Shown: positions 34,595 to 47,500, counted from the stretch's first letter. The stretch is DNA of 64,000 bases from Microvelia longipes (GCA_018340805.1 JACMZG010000008.1:21313930-21377929), one strand, 5' to 3'. A program made the numbers and translations. The notes: a model not told the origin generated them from the sequence alone.

Positions 34595-34767
34595 TCTGTA
34601 TTTCTGAAGTCCATTGGCCTGAACACCATAACAGGTAAAAATATGGAAGCTGATATTAAACTTAGAATCAAAAAACACGAAAATTTGAAAAAATAGCCAA
34701 AACATGGTAATATTTTTCTTAAAAAGGCTATTTTTGCTAAAAAGTCCAACCATAGTACCCAAGCCAT
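34595..34767 (-). CDS. AGPAT copy B, exon 1
   Basis: The 173-bp exon starts with ATG right after TTATGTTTCAG, so a 5' UTR intron is likely. It encodes MAWVLWLDFLAKIAFLRKIL, then a hydrophobic stretch (about residues 24-48) ending VFRPMDFRNTE, and stops at a perfect GTAAGT donor. Joined with 34,140-34,007, 31,128-30,947, 29,182-29,017 and 20,124-19,997 it gives 783 coding bases (260 aa), close to animal AGPAT1/2 lengths (about 280). The upstream in-frame MFQ is an alternative start. Predicted location: endoplasmic reticulum membrane. Confidence 0.85.
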
Positions 34768-37700
34768 CTGAAACATAATAAAGCATGAATTATTGCAACG
34801 TAAGAATGTAATGAAACATATAATATACAGTTTATTCCTAATTTCTTCAGAAAAAAATAATGTTAATTTATTTTTTAAATTATATAACTTCAAATTGGGT
34901 TGATAACGCTATAATATTCCAAATATATAAAAATGTAATTCTTATGTTGCGAAGCACACACAAATCAATTAGTTTGGCTATAATCAAATCAAATCAATCT
35001 CCTTTTTTCAGTCATCACTAATATAAACCATTGATATTACAATATTAATAATATATTAATATTAATATTAAATTCAAACCAAAATTCTTGTTCTAAACCA
35101 AATAACTCAAAAATACAGAGAGCATTTAAATGTGATTTTCTTGTATACCTTCTTACAAAGAAATATGGCTTTTTAGGATGCATTTTGGCTAGAAACTTGT
35201 TCTCTCAATGGGTATTTAAGTAAGAGTGATGACTTAACCCGGAGGTCTTATGGTACATGTCTTAGCATTCTAATAATGACAATATTTCCAAGTTGGATTT
35301 ATAACTCAAGCCACAATCGGCAATTTGATGAGGATAAGGTCGGCAGGAATTGAAACATTGTGAAATTTGACCATCTGGGAAAAAGTTTAAGGATTAGGTC
35401 AGAATCAATTTGTAATTTTTTGTTTGAAATAACCTGTTGAACATTCACTTCTGTAGTACCGATTTTTTGAACTCCCGTTTATTTATTTATTCATAGAGTG
35501 TGCAAAATATAAGAACAAGAAAATTATAGATTTGTTTCTCCAAGCCAAATTTTGAAATTAAAATAATAAACAAAACTAAAATAAAAATATTCAAACAAGA
35601 CTCAATCAAATATTAGGTACAACAATACTAAAGCAGAACTATACGAACTATATTAGTAGTGATTTAGTTCGTTATATAAACGAGTTAGTTTATATAAGTG
35701 ACATACTGCCACGATATAAGCGAATTTTCAAATGTATTTATCAAAAACTTGATTTTTTTACATTATTTTGTATATGTCAATCAATAACACCTGAAATAAT
35801 TCTGATAATCAAATGTAATATATGCAATAAATAATGTAATAAATGTATTTTTGTTAACCTATACATAATAGTACATGTGTAAAAAAATTCTGCACGATTT
35901 TTATGTTTGAAGATTTCTGACTTTTTGAAATTTGTGTGGTGTCAATAAAAACAAGAGGTCTTCGGCTTCTTTGCTGAGAAAATCTCGTGCATACAAAAGT
36001 TACTTAAATCAAGACAATTACCGAACGTCAAGCACAGAAGAAAGTTGAGGAGTATACTTGGCTAATTTTCCTGCGTTTCGCGCCTTTTTTTACTATAGCC
36101 ATGGGAGTATAAGCTTGCTCCTATTTCTTTATCTCATGCATTGAGATAAAAGAAAAGAGGAAGAAAGCGAGAGAGTATAAGAAATAAGAAAGAGAGTATA
36201 ATAATAAGAAAAAGAGGAGTTAAAGCGTCACTTTTAGTGGGGAGAAAAATATGAAATAGAATGGTAATTAAGGTCTAAATTGGCGCTTTACAATTTTTTT
36301 TGGGCCCTTCGGGCTCATATACATTTTTTTATTGCCCACTACTCTATTAAAAAGCGTAAAAACATCACCAGCTCCAGACCCGTTCCCCATATAGTGCCTG
36401 TATATCAGTATGCATATGATGTACTAGCACTCTAGTCCCCCGTAACGCCACTAATCGAAAAAAAAAATATTAAGCATTTCAAAATTGGAAATAATCCTTC
36501 TTTTGGCTTGCCTGTCTTTGTTTCGGCTCGCCTGTAATTTATAGTTAGTTAGGCTTTACATATATTTACACTTTTGAAGAACCTTTATGATTTGAGAACT
36601 TAATTATTGTTAAAATGTCTCCTATTTCTCCTTGCTTGCAACGCTCTTAAACTGAAAGAAAATTTTATAAATCATACCTGTATGAATTAAATTACATTAA
36701 ACTAATCTTGTTATAAATTCATTAATTATTATTGCGTTAATAATGAACGCAATGTATAAAGCCAACAAAGCGTACCTAATTTTTAACGTAGCCTTTGGAA
36801 AAAAGCGTCATAGCCGGAATCGAACCTTGTAAACACGCTATATATCGAACGGATTAATCTTTTTTATTCAAACTTGGTACAAAAATCAACCTTGAAGAGG
36901 ACACAAACCCTCTTAAAAACAGATTTTTGTAACGTCATTAACCTGGTTTGCTGAGCCAGCAAACATTTCAAAGAGTCGGCAAAATGCAAGAATATTTTTC
37001 GCTGCATAAAAGTTTTAATTTATGCTTTTTGGGACGCTGAAGTCAATACGACTACTTAAAGGACCAAAAAGTCCAAACAAATTATGAAAAATTACCGGAA
37101 ACCAAAATTATGGTTCATTACAAACCATCCAAAAATAAAAAAAAAAAAACAAAAAAAGAATTATGCTTTATAAAGACAGAGAACAGAGGTCAGGTCCTTT
37201 ATTCAAAAACTCAATTACTTAAATATAGAATTGTGCGACAAATGACCTGTCTTCTCTTCCTATATAAACACTACCAGTCTTTAGAAACAGTAACAGGAAT
37301 TACAAGAGCAGCAAAATAAAAAACTCTTTCAGAACCTTCCATAAAAACTACTCATATGTGTTTTTTGATGCTGAATAAAATAAAATCTGTCCAAAGTCGA
37401 TATGACTACGCTAAGAGACTAAAAAGTCAAAAAACGGTAGTCCAGAAAAAACCAAACCAGAAAAGTCTAAAATACGGCTGATAAACCATATATTTAAAGT
37501 AGGGAGTCGTTTTCGATGTTTTTTGGGCTCGTGAGTTGAATAAGAGTGATCCGGAGTCGATACATACCCGTTTACATACCCGTACATTTGTCGATACAAA
37601 GCCGTTTATACGAGTACGTATTGAATTAATATATTTCCTACTTTTACATTCCCAAGATTTAATAAAATAAATAAATATACCTCGTGGAACATTAGATCCT

Positions 37701-38030
37701 TAATAATGTACGCAAGCAGTCCTAGACTTTTTAAAATAAGTCTCAACTATTAATGTGCAGTATGATTGAGTCTTACCATTATTGTTTAGGTATTATCAAC
37801 TGATATATTTAATTTTATCTAAATAAAATCACATATTTTGACAAATACTGGATTGGCAGCGGCGCAAATACTCGATTTATTTTAAATAACTCTTAATACC
37901 CAACTGCTTAGTGGCAGTTAATATCAGATCTACCAACGATTTCAAAGTTTTTTATGCTCACAGTACACTAACATATTTACATTAGAAATCTCAGCAATCT
38001 CACACCCTCTCACATTTATAAAAAGTATTG
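34768..38030. other. Upstream flank of AGPAT copy B, no gene recognised
   Basis: AT-rich. A (TA)n patch flanked by AAATA/TTTAT arms lies just inside intron 1 (34,345-34,432). Degenerate tRNA-like fragments occur around 36,810-36,835 (minus-strand AAGGTTCGATTCCGGCTATG) and 37,020-37,620 (repeated GTCAATACGACTAC / GTCGATATGACTAC phrases). No promoter motif could be placed with confidence. Confidence 0.6.
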
Positions 38031-38049
38031 CTCGATAACCAGGAAATAC

Positions 38050-38640
38050 TTAAAAAAAACTATCCAACATTACTCTCACTTCCAAAATGGATTAAATATG
38101 TATACACATCCACAAGGAATAAACTAACAAGCCTGGCAGAACAAACAGACTTCATATGGGTAAAATTACACTCTGGAGTCCAGGGAAATATCCAGGCTGA
38201 CCATATATGAGGAAAAACCAACAAGAGTATCGGAATATAAAATACCTTGAAGCAATCTTATATTAAACAAAAATGTTAGAAGGCTGGGACAATAAACTCA
38301 ACAAAGAAACAGAAAAGGGTAGAACTTTTAAAGAAATCATTAAGAAATTTCCTGCAAAACTTTGCAGGAACTTCCTGGCTCTAGAAATCACGATCATCAA
38401 AGAGATATATTTCCAAGATAAACAGGTTAAGTCAACATGAGAGATGCATTCAGTATCACTCCAAGCTTAGATCAAGCGACTCCCACTTCCCAGTATATCA
38501 CACCAGCCCAGCAATAGACAAAAGAGTAGATCATATTCACTAGACCATCCCAAATACAAAACAGAACGCTCAAAATTATACCATGAAACCAAAATTCAAG
38601 ATAACCTAAGCAAAACTAGAAAATCAAAACTCTACTCTTC
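38050..38640 (+). pseudogene. RNase H-bearing LINE fragment (copy B)
   Basis: TDFIWVKLHSGVQGNIQADH near 38,150 is the last RNase H block (a W-x-x-x-H-x-G-x-x-GN pattern). Further on, to 38,640, the Cys/His tail homologous to 8,758-8,970 is present with stops and shifts. Jockey/I-type LINE, dead. It is followed directly by an R1 repeat copy. Confidence 0.65.
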
Positions 38641-38654
38641 TCAAAGTTAAAAAA

Positions 38655-38980
38655 ATCGAGGTACAGAGTACCTCGAAATGTTTCCTCATCACATCAGATT
38701 CGCTACGCTCATCCTCCCGGCTTCGGACTCGCTTCGCTCGTTCTCAGGATATGCAATTCACCAAATATATACTGAAATTTAAAACCATTTTTAAATATTA
38801 AATGTTATTAAATATTAAAATATTTAAAAGTCATTTAAAAAGGTTATTTAGGCTTATTTTTCTGAATCATAATTACAGTGGTAGACTGATTTTTTTACAA
38901 ATGTTTCAAGTCTTTAACATAAATAAATTGGGAGCTGGATGATAATACACACACACATACTGACAGTTAACTTTGTAAAA
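38655..38980 (+). repeat. Dispersed repeat family R1, copy 4 (internally deleted)
   Basis: Has the head (GAGTACCTCG, ATTCGCTACGCTCATCCTCC, TCGGACTCGCTTCGCTCGTT) and the tail ending in a (CA)n tract, but lacks the GCTCAATGCTG middle. Confidence 0.7.
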
Positions 38981-39193
38981 ACCACTCAGGAGGTCTTAAA
39001 AACACATGAAACGGATAATTTCCGGTTTGGATTTTTTCGCAAACACAATACTTGTCCAATATACCTTTGGTATAAATGTGTAAAAGTAAAAATATGATAA
39101 GTACACTTAAATTCGTAAAGAAAATAAACTATTTAAAATAATCCTAAAAACTAGAAAATTTAAACAAATAAGCTTAAAGTTCTATAATAACCT

Positions 39194-40085
39194 ATTCTAT
39201 AAACCTCCTATTTCCCTACTTTTTATGTGGAAATCTCCTACTTTTCTACATTTTATTAGGAAATCTCCTACTTTTCTACTTTTTTAGTAGGAAACCTCCT
39301 ACATTTCTACTTTTTTAGTAGAAAATCTCCTACTTTTCTACTTTCTTAGTAGGAAACCTCATACATTCATACTTTTTAGTAGGAAACCTCCTACTTTCCT
39401 ACTTTTTTTATAAGGAAACCTCTTATTATCCTACTTTTTTAGTAGTAAACCTCCTATTTACTACTTTTTTAGTAGGAAATCTCCTACTTTCCTACTTTTA
39501 TAGTAGGAAACCTCCTATTTCTCTACTTTTTTCTACTTTTTTAGGAAAATCTCTACTTACTTTCTCTCATACATTCTACTTTTTAGTAGGAAACCTCCTA
39601 CTTTCCTACTTTTTTTATAAGGAAACCTCTTATTATCCTACTTTTTTAGTAGTAAACCTCCTATTTCTACTTTTTTGTAGGAAAATCTCCTACTTTCCTA
39701 CTTTATAGTAGGAAACCTCCTATTTCTCTACTTTTTTATTAGGAAATCTCCTACTTTTCTACTTTTTTATTAGGAAACCTCCTACTTTCCTACTTATTTT
39801 GTAGGAAATCTCCTACTTTTTTAGTAGGAAATCTCCTACTTTATTAGTAGGATATCTCCTACTTTTTTAGTAGGAAATCTCCTACGTTTTTAGTAAGAAA
39901 TCTCCTACTTTTTTACTTTTCTACTTTTTTAGTAGTAAACCTCCTACTTCTCTACTTTTTTAGTAGAAAAACTTCCTACTTTCTTACTTTTTTAGTAGGA
40001 AACCTCCTACATTCCTACTTTTTTAAAACCTTCTACTTTTCTACTTATTTTGTAGAAAATCTTCTACGTTCATACTTTTTTAGTT
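39194..40085. repeat. ~31-bp minisatellite of hairpin-forming units (CCTACTTTTTTAGTAGG)
   Basis: About 28 imperfect units of the type CCTACTTTYCTACTTTTTTA followed by GTAGGAAAYCT. Each contains CCTACT and AGTAGG separated by five to six T, a self-complementary stem. The paralogous place in copy A (about 9,780) has no such array, so it arose or expanded after the duplication. Confidence 0.92.
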
Positions 40086-40089
40086 TTCA

Positions 40090-41110
40090 AAACAAATTTA
40101 ATTTTAAGATTTTTTGTTTAAATTTTCAATAAAGATGTGGGATTTCTATAAAATTGAAGCATTTTTTTTAAACATTTGCCATTGTTATACAAAGGAAAAA
40201 TAACTAAAATTGCAAACCAAACCCCAACATTTAAACCCCAAACGTAAAAGATAAAACACATAACTCTAACCTTTACTCCCAGGACGCGTGTCCGATCAAT
40301 CTGCTTAAGGTTTTTCTTTGGTTTCCTTATCTTACAGGTAGATGCAAGGTTGTTTCATCAAAAACCTGTCCACAGTCTGTATAGGAAGCCCTCTTTGACG
40401 CTCCTGAAAAACTACCTTTACAATAGAAATCTATTCAAAATCCTAGGTTGATAATTGAAGACTTCAGACCTTTTTTGATTAATGTTTATGTAAATAAAAA
40501 ATGCTTATGGACTAAAGTCTTCATTAATCAATCTAGAATTTAATTCTTAACAGTCCAATAAAAACTTTGTTAAATATTCAAAATCTTTTGACAATCCTGA
40601 AAAAATTGAAATTATTCTAACCCAATAAACCACATCACACCCCAAAAAATAACCAAAATTTATACTAAAAATAAAAAAAAAATAAGGTACAAATTACCCT
40701 AAACAAAATAAATATTGTATGTACTTTTGCCAATAAAGACCCTATTGTTAAAAAAAATAAGTGAAGAGTATTTATTATCAATGACCCAATAAATGGCTTA
40801 TTTATTATACTTAAATGTAATAATAGATTGACCAGTTGTTCTGCTCAACATTAGGAGCACTGAACATGAAAAATAAGCTAAATTATTTAAATAATTTAAT
40901 TTATAGTTGCTGAAAAATGTAACAATGATACTTACGTCAATACTATACCCAATTAGAGGAATATCACGTATTAAAAAATTGCAGTTAAAAAGATAACAAA
41001 CATTTTTTACACTTTTTGTTAATGTTTCAATTAAAATTAATAAAAATATTAATAATTCATATGAGAAAATGAGCATTATGTAAGAGAAAATAAGGATAAT
41101 AAAGTAATTT
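40090..41110. other. Duplicated flank, non-coding
   Basis: Aligns with about 9,840-10,690. No gene is visible. Contains a small inverted pair, TTGAAGACTTCAGACC (about 40,455) and TAAAGTCTTCATTAATCAA (about 40,513). Confidence 0.6.
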
Positions 41111-41114
41111 ATTT

Positions 41115-41700
41115 AAAAATAATCGGGTACGGGATACCTCGGAATCCACCCTACTTCGGACTCGCATCGCTCGTCCTTAGTAAATACAAGTCGTTGGTTT
41201 ATCCTTCGCTCGGCCTGGGATATTAAAGTCATCCTTTTCATCCACAGTGGTCTTCCATCCAGGCACTGACCAAGCTCGATGCAGCTTAACTTTTATGATC
41301 GAACTATAAACAATGATTTACTTATCCTATTTAAACGAAACTCGGTGTACTTATTTAATACGTTATTTACTTGTACTAAATTTCAACTCAATTATATTAT
41401 TTCCCGATTATTTAATATATTATATTATTTAACAATTTTTTAATAAACATACACAAGTCATATGATAAAAGTTAAATTAATGCTGATGATAAAATGCCAC
41501 TTGGCACAGTATGTTATTCTTATATATTGCTTCATGCGAGGAAAATCTCAATCAGATCGCAATATTTTCCTTCGTTTAATGAATTTTCAAAATATTCACA
41601 TAGTGCAAGTTAAAAACGTCATAATAAATATAAATAGATATATACATATGTTTTGGGGCGTCTATCAAGCATGGCAAGCTAATAGAGTTACCCGATTATC
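41115..41700 (+). repeat. Dispersed repeat family R1, copy 5
   Basis: Contains GACCAAGCTCGATGCAGC and TTAATGCTGATGATAAAAT. Duplicated partner of copy 2 at 10,715-11,345. Confidence 0.7.
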
Positions 41701-41968
41701 TTAAAGTATAGAACTTAAACAGCGATACATAAATTGACACGATAGCACCTGTTTACCTCTGTCAAAAACCGTTTTGTTTCAACGTTTTTATTTATTCTAT
41801 TTTGTATTTATTTTAATACAAACTAAACTGCTAAGTATAACCACGGATAATGTTTTAAGCCCTTGTCAAAGTAACAAAAATCTCCTCCTATATTATTTAA
41901 TGGTTATATATACTTTATGAAACCAAAATAATTGAGTGATTAAAATGAGCGTGAATGGAGGTCATTAC

Positions 41969-42258
41969 AAATAATGAAAACTAAGAAGTCTCTCCAGCAA
42001 AACAATCAGCAAAAGATATTAAAAAGGAAGAAGAATGAGTCTAATGTTTTTTACTACTAAGAGTCGGACTAAGATCAAAGTCTAACTTAAAATAGTAAAA
42101 AAAACATAAAAACATAAAATAAAAAAACATTACATCTTTCTTCTTCCTTTTAAAATCTCTACGGTTTTGCATTAATGATGGTCTCTTTGTATGTTTAAAG
42201 CGCTTTGCCAATGAAGTTTAGTTAGTTTTGTGGAGAGACTTCTTGGTTTTCATTATTT
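41969..42258. mobile_element. Small TIR element (MITE), 290 bp
   Basis: AAATAATGAAAACTAAGAAG at the left end, continued by TCTCTCCA, is matched inverted at the right end (TGGAGAGACTTCTTGG, TTTTCATTATTT). The interior is also partly inverted (GGAAGAAGAATG against CTTTCTTCTTCC). I see no clear target duplication. Confidence 0.65.
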
Positions 42259-42259
42259 A

Positions 42260-43880
42260 AAAGTTGTGCGCAGCGGGACAGAAAAACACCACTACAATAT
42301 ATATTGGGTACCAAGGCATTCTTTCGACGAGCGTAGAGCCCAAAGTTAGGTTTACTTAAGTTACTAGGTATCCTTAACTATTGAGGAATAGTGAAGCGAG
42401 TCTAAAGCGAATCTTTAGTGAGCTGGGTAACTGTCAGCGCTTTTTATCAGAAAACTACTTTTCTGATTAAAATGTATACTGCTTCTCCACAGAGCTGAAA
42501 ACAAATCGGCTCTGTAAAGAAGTTTCAAGGTATCCACTTGTTTGAGGCGATAAATTCTAGAATAAGCATCTAAAATGTAAAATAATCTTTGTAAGAATCC
42601 ATAGCATCTTATCGAAAATCAAAAGGTCCTAGATTTTGTACTAGTCTAAGGTTGAGTCATTTGGTCCCAAATTACAAATTGTATGTTTAGATTTATACTT
42701 TTACGCCATTATAGTGACTGACTAGGTATGTGATACAAAAAAAATCTTAGGAAGCATAAAAATGTATTATTACTCACATCTAATATCAATCGAGTGTTAT
42801 TAGATGAACTCCTTCTCTCAAGAATTACTAGGCATACTAAATCAAATTACTGTTTATACCATTCTGAAATCAATAGACTTGCTATTGTACTCTTATTTCC
42901 CACAAGTAATAAAATTCTAGAGCAGGGGTCTCCATGTCCGGCCAATTTAAATTCGTGCTTCTGTGCATAACAATCCATTTCTTGTTTCAGTTTCCCGTTT
43001 ATAATTTCTGCAGTAGCATTGGTACTAGTTACTCATTTTTCTAGATTTTCCAAAGGAAACCCCCATATTTGTCCTTTTAGTTATAAAACAATATGTTCAT
43101 CCTCCCAAAGATAGCATCGCATACTATTATTTGATCAAATTTAAAGATGATTCAATGATTATCTTTGACCAGGTATTTGCACGTTTTCTTTGAAAAAATC
43201 AAGAAAAAAATACTAACTAGTACTAATGCTACCGCTCAAGTTATAAAGCATAAGCGGGAACCTTAAGCAATAAAGATTCAATTTTTGCTTAAGTTTTTGT
43301 TTATTTAATTTTTCCGAATTCATCATAAAAATGCGCTAAAAATGTGTGCCGTGTAGTGTATAATTAATGAAATACATATGCGCATTTTTTTTGAAAATTT
43401 GAAAAATTAAATTACAAGTTGTGACGCTACTGCTCAGGTTATTAAATATATACTAAATTTTTGGCAAAACTTACATTGATAAGTAAGATATTGCGCAATC
43501 CAAAAAGAATTTTATTATTTCTTGTTTAATTATTATTTTTTATTACATGACGTATTACCATGCATTTAGAAAATTTTTATTTGAATGGCCCTGAGTGGTC
43601 GCCTCACCGTGTCAGGGCCACTTATTTCTCAGAACTGATTGATATATTAGGCTTATCCATAGGCCGATCTATATTAGGCTTATCTATATATTAGGCCTTA
43701 TTTTATTTCTCACTATCCCCCATCTCTTTTGCACCATTGAGCTCAAAGGATGTCGAAGAGGTTGTCGACGTAGAGTTATCGATATGGAAATATGCATATT
43801 TATGGTCCGGTTAAGCTGACCTTAATCAATATAGTTTCGATCGACCTTACTAATGACACCTAGCAAAATGTCAATTTTAA
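42260..43880. other. AT-rich stretch, no gene recognised
   Basis: Contains GACGAGCGTAGAGCC and GTGAAGCGAGTCTAAAGCGA phrases (42,330-42,420) related to the GC-rich motif of the satellite and R1 repeats. Otherwise unremarkable. Confidence 0.5.
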
Positions 43881-43889
43881 AAAGTCGGA

Positions 43890-44500
43890 GCTTTTCTTCA
43901 TCACATTGGATTCGCTATGCTCATCCTCCCTGCTTCGGACTCGATTCGCTCGTCCTCAGAACATTCCATTCGCCAAATTTATACTGCATCCTGTCTTCAG
44001 ACTCGCTTCACTCGTCCTCAGATAGTAAATGCATCCGTATCATTGTCAGCGGTCACCCATACAGCAATGACCACGCTCAATGCTGCTTAATTTTTATGAT
44101 CCAACTAAAATCATGAATATACTAGTCGTATTGAAACGAAACTTAAAGTAATTATGTATTAAATAAAAATACCAAAATTAAACTCAATTGAACCATTATC
44201 TGAATTTTTACAATTCTAATCAAGTAATTTGAAGAAAATTGTACTAATGCTGATAATGAGATGAAACATATGTTAGTCTTATACATTGCCACATGTGTGC
44301 CAAATCTCAATCCGATCACATCATTTTTCTGCTTTTTATGATTTTTTGACATTTTTGCAGAGTCATTATTGCGGGTTAATGATGTCTGTTCCAAAATAGC
44401 ACAGCTACAGCAGTAGAGTTATTTTTCAACTCTCTAGCATGGATACACAAGGAGATACGATGATAACAGACACACACACCCCCACACATACACACACACA
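43890..44500 (+). repeat. Dispersed repeat family R1, copy 6
   Basis: Has ATTGGATTCGCTATGCTCAT at the head, GACCACGCTCAATGCTGCTT in the middle, GTACTAATGCTGATAATGAG, and a (CA)n end at 44,471-44,503. It abuts the start of the DNA polymerase gene remnant. Confidence 0.75.
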
Positions 44501-44519
44501 CAATTTCAATCATTCTAGT

Positions 44520-47500
44520 CTGAGACATTTGATATGAATTGACCCCTTTGAATTGAAGCCAAACGAAATCCCCCTTTCAACTTCTGTCTTTCGAACAAAC
44601 TTTATAAGTTCTTCCTTTGAGTCCGTCCAAAGAAGCCGTCGAGCAAATAGTTGCTAAGGTAACAAAAGATATTAAACCTGATGACTATTTAGGATTTGCT
44701 TTCTGCAACAAAGATTTTTTACGAGGAGAAGGCTGGCTTAAATTTCAGAAGGCTCGTGACGTAACATTCGAAGATGTTTGGAAAGTTATTTCTGATCTTT
44801 ATCAGTCCAATTCTATGGCTTTGGAATCGGATAATTTCTGTCTGAGCGTAACAACTGTACGTATGCCTACCGGAAAAGGTATGAGACCCAGAAAATTTAA
44901 CAGTTTTACCGAAGAATGCGCAAAGAGGAAAGGTATTATTACAATAAAGAATACGGATAACTTGTGTCTGCCTCGGGCTTTAGTGGTATCAAAAAGTCGA
45001 TTAGACGAGTGTCCCGATTATAATAAAATTAGATTAAATACAAAAAACATTCAAACTACATTGAGTTTAGAATTGATACAAAAGGCTGGAGTTTTAATAC
45101 CTGAAGAAGGTTGCGGGATTCCGGAATTAAAAAAGTTTCAAGAGTTCCTTGAAGGCTATGACATAGCGGTTTATTATTACGCTACTAAAGGAAGGGATGA
45201 TTTGTTCCTAGGGAATACGGGTGCTGGTAAATGTTTAAACCTACTATTTCACGATGGTCACTACATGTTATTATTTCTTTGACTGCTGCCTTTGTGTGTA
45301 ATAATTACTGTGAAAAGTATCATGTGCCGTATGACCATAAAAATGCACACCGCTGTCAAAGTAAATGCCCGGCTTGTCAGCAATCACCGGCTTGTATTAG
45401 CATCACGAAAATAAAATATGATGAATGTCGTAGACAATTTAGGAGTAAAGAGTGTTTCGAAAACCACCGGAAACATGGTTCCCTAGAGAAAAGTATTGTA
45501 TGCAAGGAAATAACACAATGTGATAAATGTTTTAAAACTATTAAGTCTAGTCGAAAACATTTTTGTGGTGAAGTGTTTTGTAAAATATGTAATAAACATC
45601 AGCCTTCCGAACACCTATGTTATATGCAAAAAGATCTCGGGAAACCCAAAACTAAAGATTTTTTGTTTGTGATCTATGATCTAGAAACCAGACAGGAGAA
45701 AGCTTTAGAAAACAAAAGCTTACTTCATGAGGCTAATTTGTGTGTTTTTAAGCGATATTGTTATGAATGTCTAGAGACTGATGTTCAAGTTTGTAAACTA
45801 TGTGGTGTTAGGTTACAAATAGTAAAATGCGATGACCCTGTAACACCGTTTACCCACCACCTTCTTACTATAAGAAAGAAATTCAAAGATGTGATTGCAA
45901 TAGCACATAACGGCGGGCGGTTCGATCATCAGTTTGTTTTAAATTATATATTAACACAAACAACTTTAACACCGGGACTAATAACAAGGGGTTCCAGTTT
46001 GATTTCAATGACTGTTGGCAATGTTAAATTTTTGGATAGTATAAACTATTTCCCAATGGCTTTAAGTGCACTCCCAAAAGCGGATACACAATATATCCGA
46101 TGTAGAAATTTTAGCGCAGTCATGCTAGAAATTTAGAAAGCTTATTATGCAAGAAGGAGACGTATGTCCTTTTACAGAGGCATGTAATCTTCCTTCGGCT
46201 TGTAATAAAGTGTTTAGAAGGAATTTCTTAAAAAAAGATACTATAGGAATAATACCGAAGAAAGGATACCGCTGGCGAGATATCCTGGCAGCAGAGCTGT
46301 GCAGTGGTTGCTTTGGGAGGAATGTAAAAACAAAATTGATATTATTCATGCTGCCAAAAGTAAAGAGGTTACGGTGGCTGGTGTAAAAGTTGACGGGTAT
46401 TGTAAAGACACTAATCAGGTGTTTGAATTTCACGGGTGCTTTTATCATGGATGTCCGAGATGTATTCGGTACAATAGAAAAGAGTCCGTTCATGATGACC
46501 CAATGGATACAATGGAGCAGCGTTTCATCGGAACCAGTATGAAAATCGAGCGTTTAAGAAGTAAGGGTTATGACGTCATTGAAAAATGGGAATGTGACTT
46601 TAAAAAAGAACTAGAAGAAGACTGCAATATCAAAAAGTACATTCATACACACCCGTTGATTACAAATTTACCTCTTGATCCTAGGGATAGTTTTTACGGA
46701 GGAAGGACTGGTGCTACTAAAACTTACTATAAAGTAAAAGAAAACGAAAAGATAAAGTATGTAGACGTATGTTCGTTATACCCTTGTGTGAATAAGTTCG
46801 GTAAATATCCCGTGGGTCACCCAGAAATTTACGTCGGTGATGTTAAATGTCGTCAACTGAATTTAAATTGTACAGAAGGTCTAATTAAATGTAAAATATT
46901 ACCGCCGCAAGACTTGTATCACCCTGTATTACCTATGAAATGTAACGGTAGGTTAATGTTTTCGCTTTGTCGCTCCTGTAGTGAAGATTTAAAGAAAAAA
47001 TGTGATCATAGTGTGGAAGAGAGAGCAATAACTGGGACATGGGTCATAGATGAAGTTAAAAAAGCCGTAGAAAAAGGATATCACGTTGCACATATTTATG
47101 AAATATGGAAGTATGAAACTATTCAGTGCAACAAAGATACCGAGGGGCTTTTTACTGGTTTTATAAACAAATTTTTGAGGATTAAGCAACAGGTATCTGG
47201 CTGGCCTCTTCACTGTTCAAATCAAGAAGCGAAAAACCAGTATATACAAGAATATTTAGAAAAAGAAGGCGTTAAACTTAACCCGGACGAAATAGAATTT
47301 AATCCTGGCTTAAGACTGTTGGGTAAAAAGCTTAATCACTAGCTTTTGGGGTAAGTTGGGTCAAAGAGAAAAATCAAACCAAAATGTAACAATAGTTAAC
47401 AATTGGGAGGATTTTTTTAAAATCATGTCGGATACAGCTATTCAGTGAATCATATAACTATAATAAATGACACGACGGTGATTGTTAACTGGGAATACAA

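Larger units (their letters stand above)
34030..41700. repeat. Segmental duplication, right copy (partner: 1-11,300)
   Basis: Anchor pairs: 34,036-34,325 with 1-310; 34,555-34,980 with 3,060-3,530; 35,025-35,720 with 7,565-8,180; 38,115-38,650 with 8,590-8,960; 38,870-39,190 with 9,470-9,780; 40,380-41,090 with 10,120-10,680; 41,110-41,640 with 10,700-11,240. Order and orientation are conserved. Gaps are explained by insertions on either side. Confidence 0.85.

Noticed and set aside
39194..40085. CRISPR-like array
   Set aside because: No unique spacers of constant length; units are degenerate and contiguous, in a eukaryotic genome.
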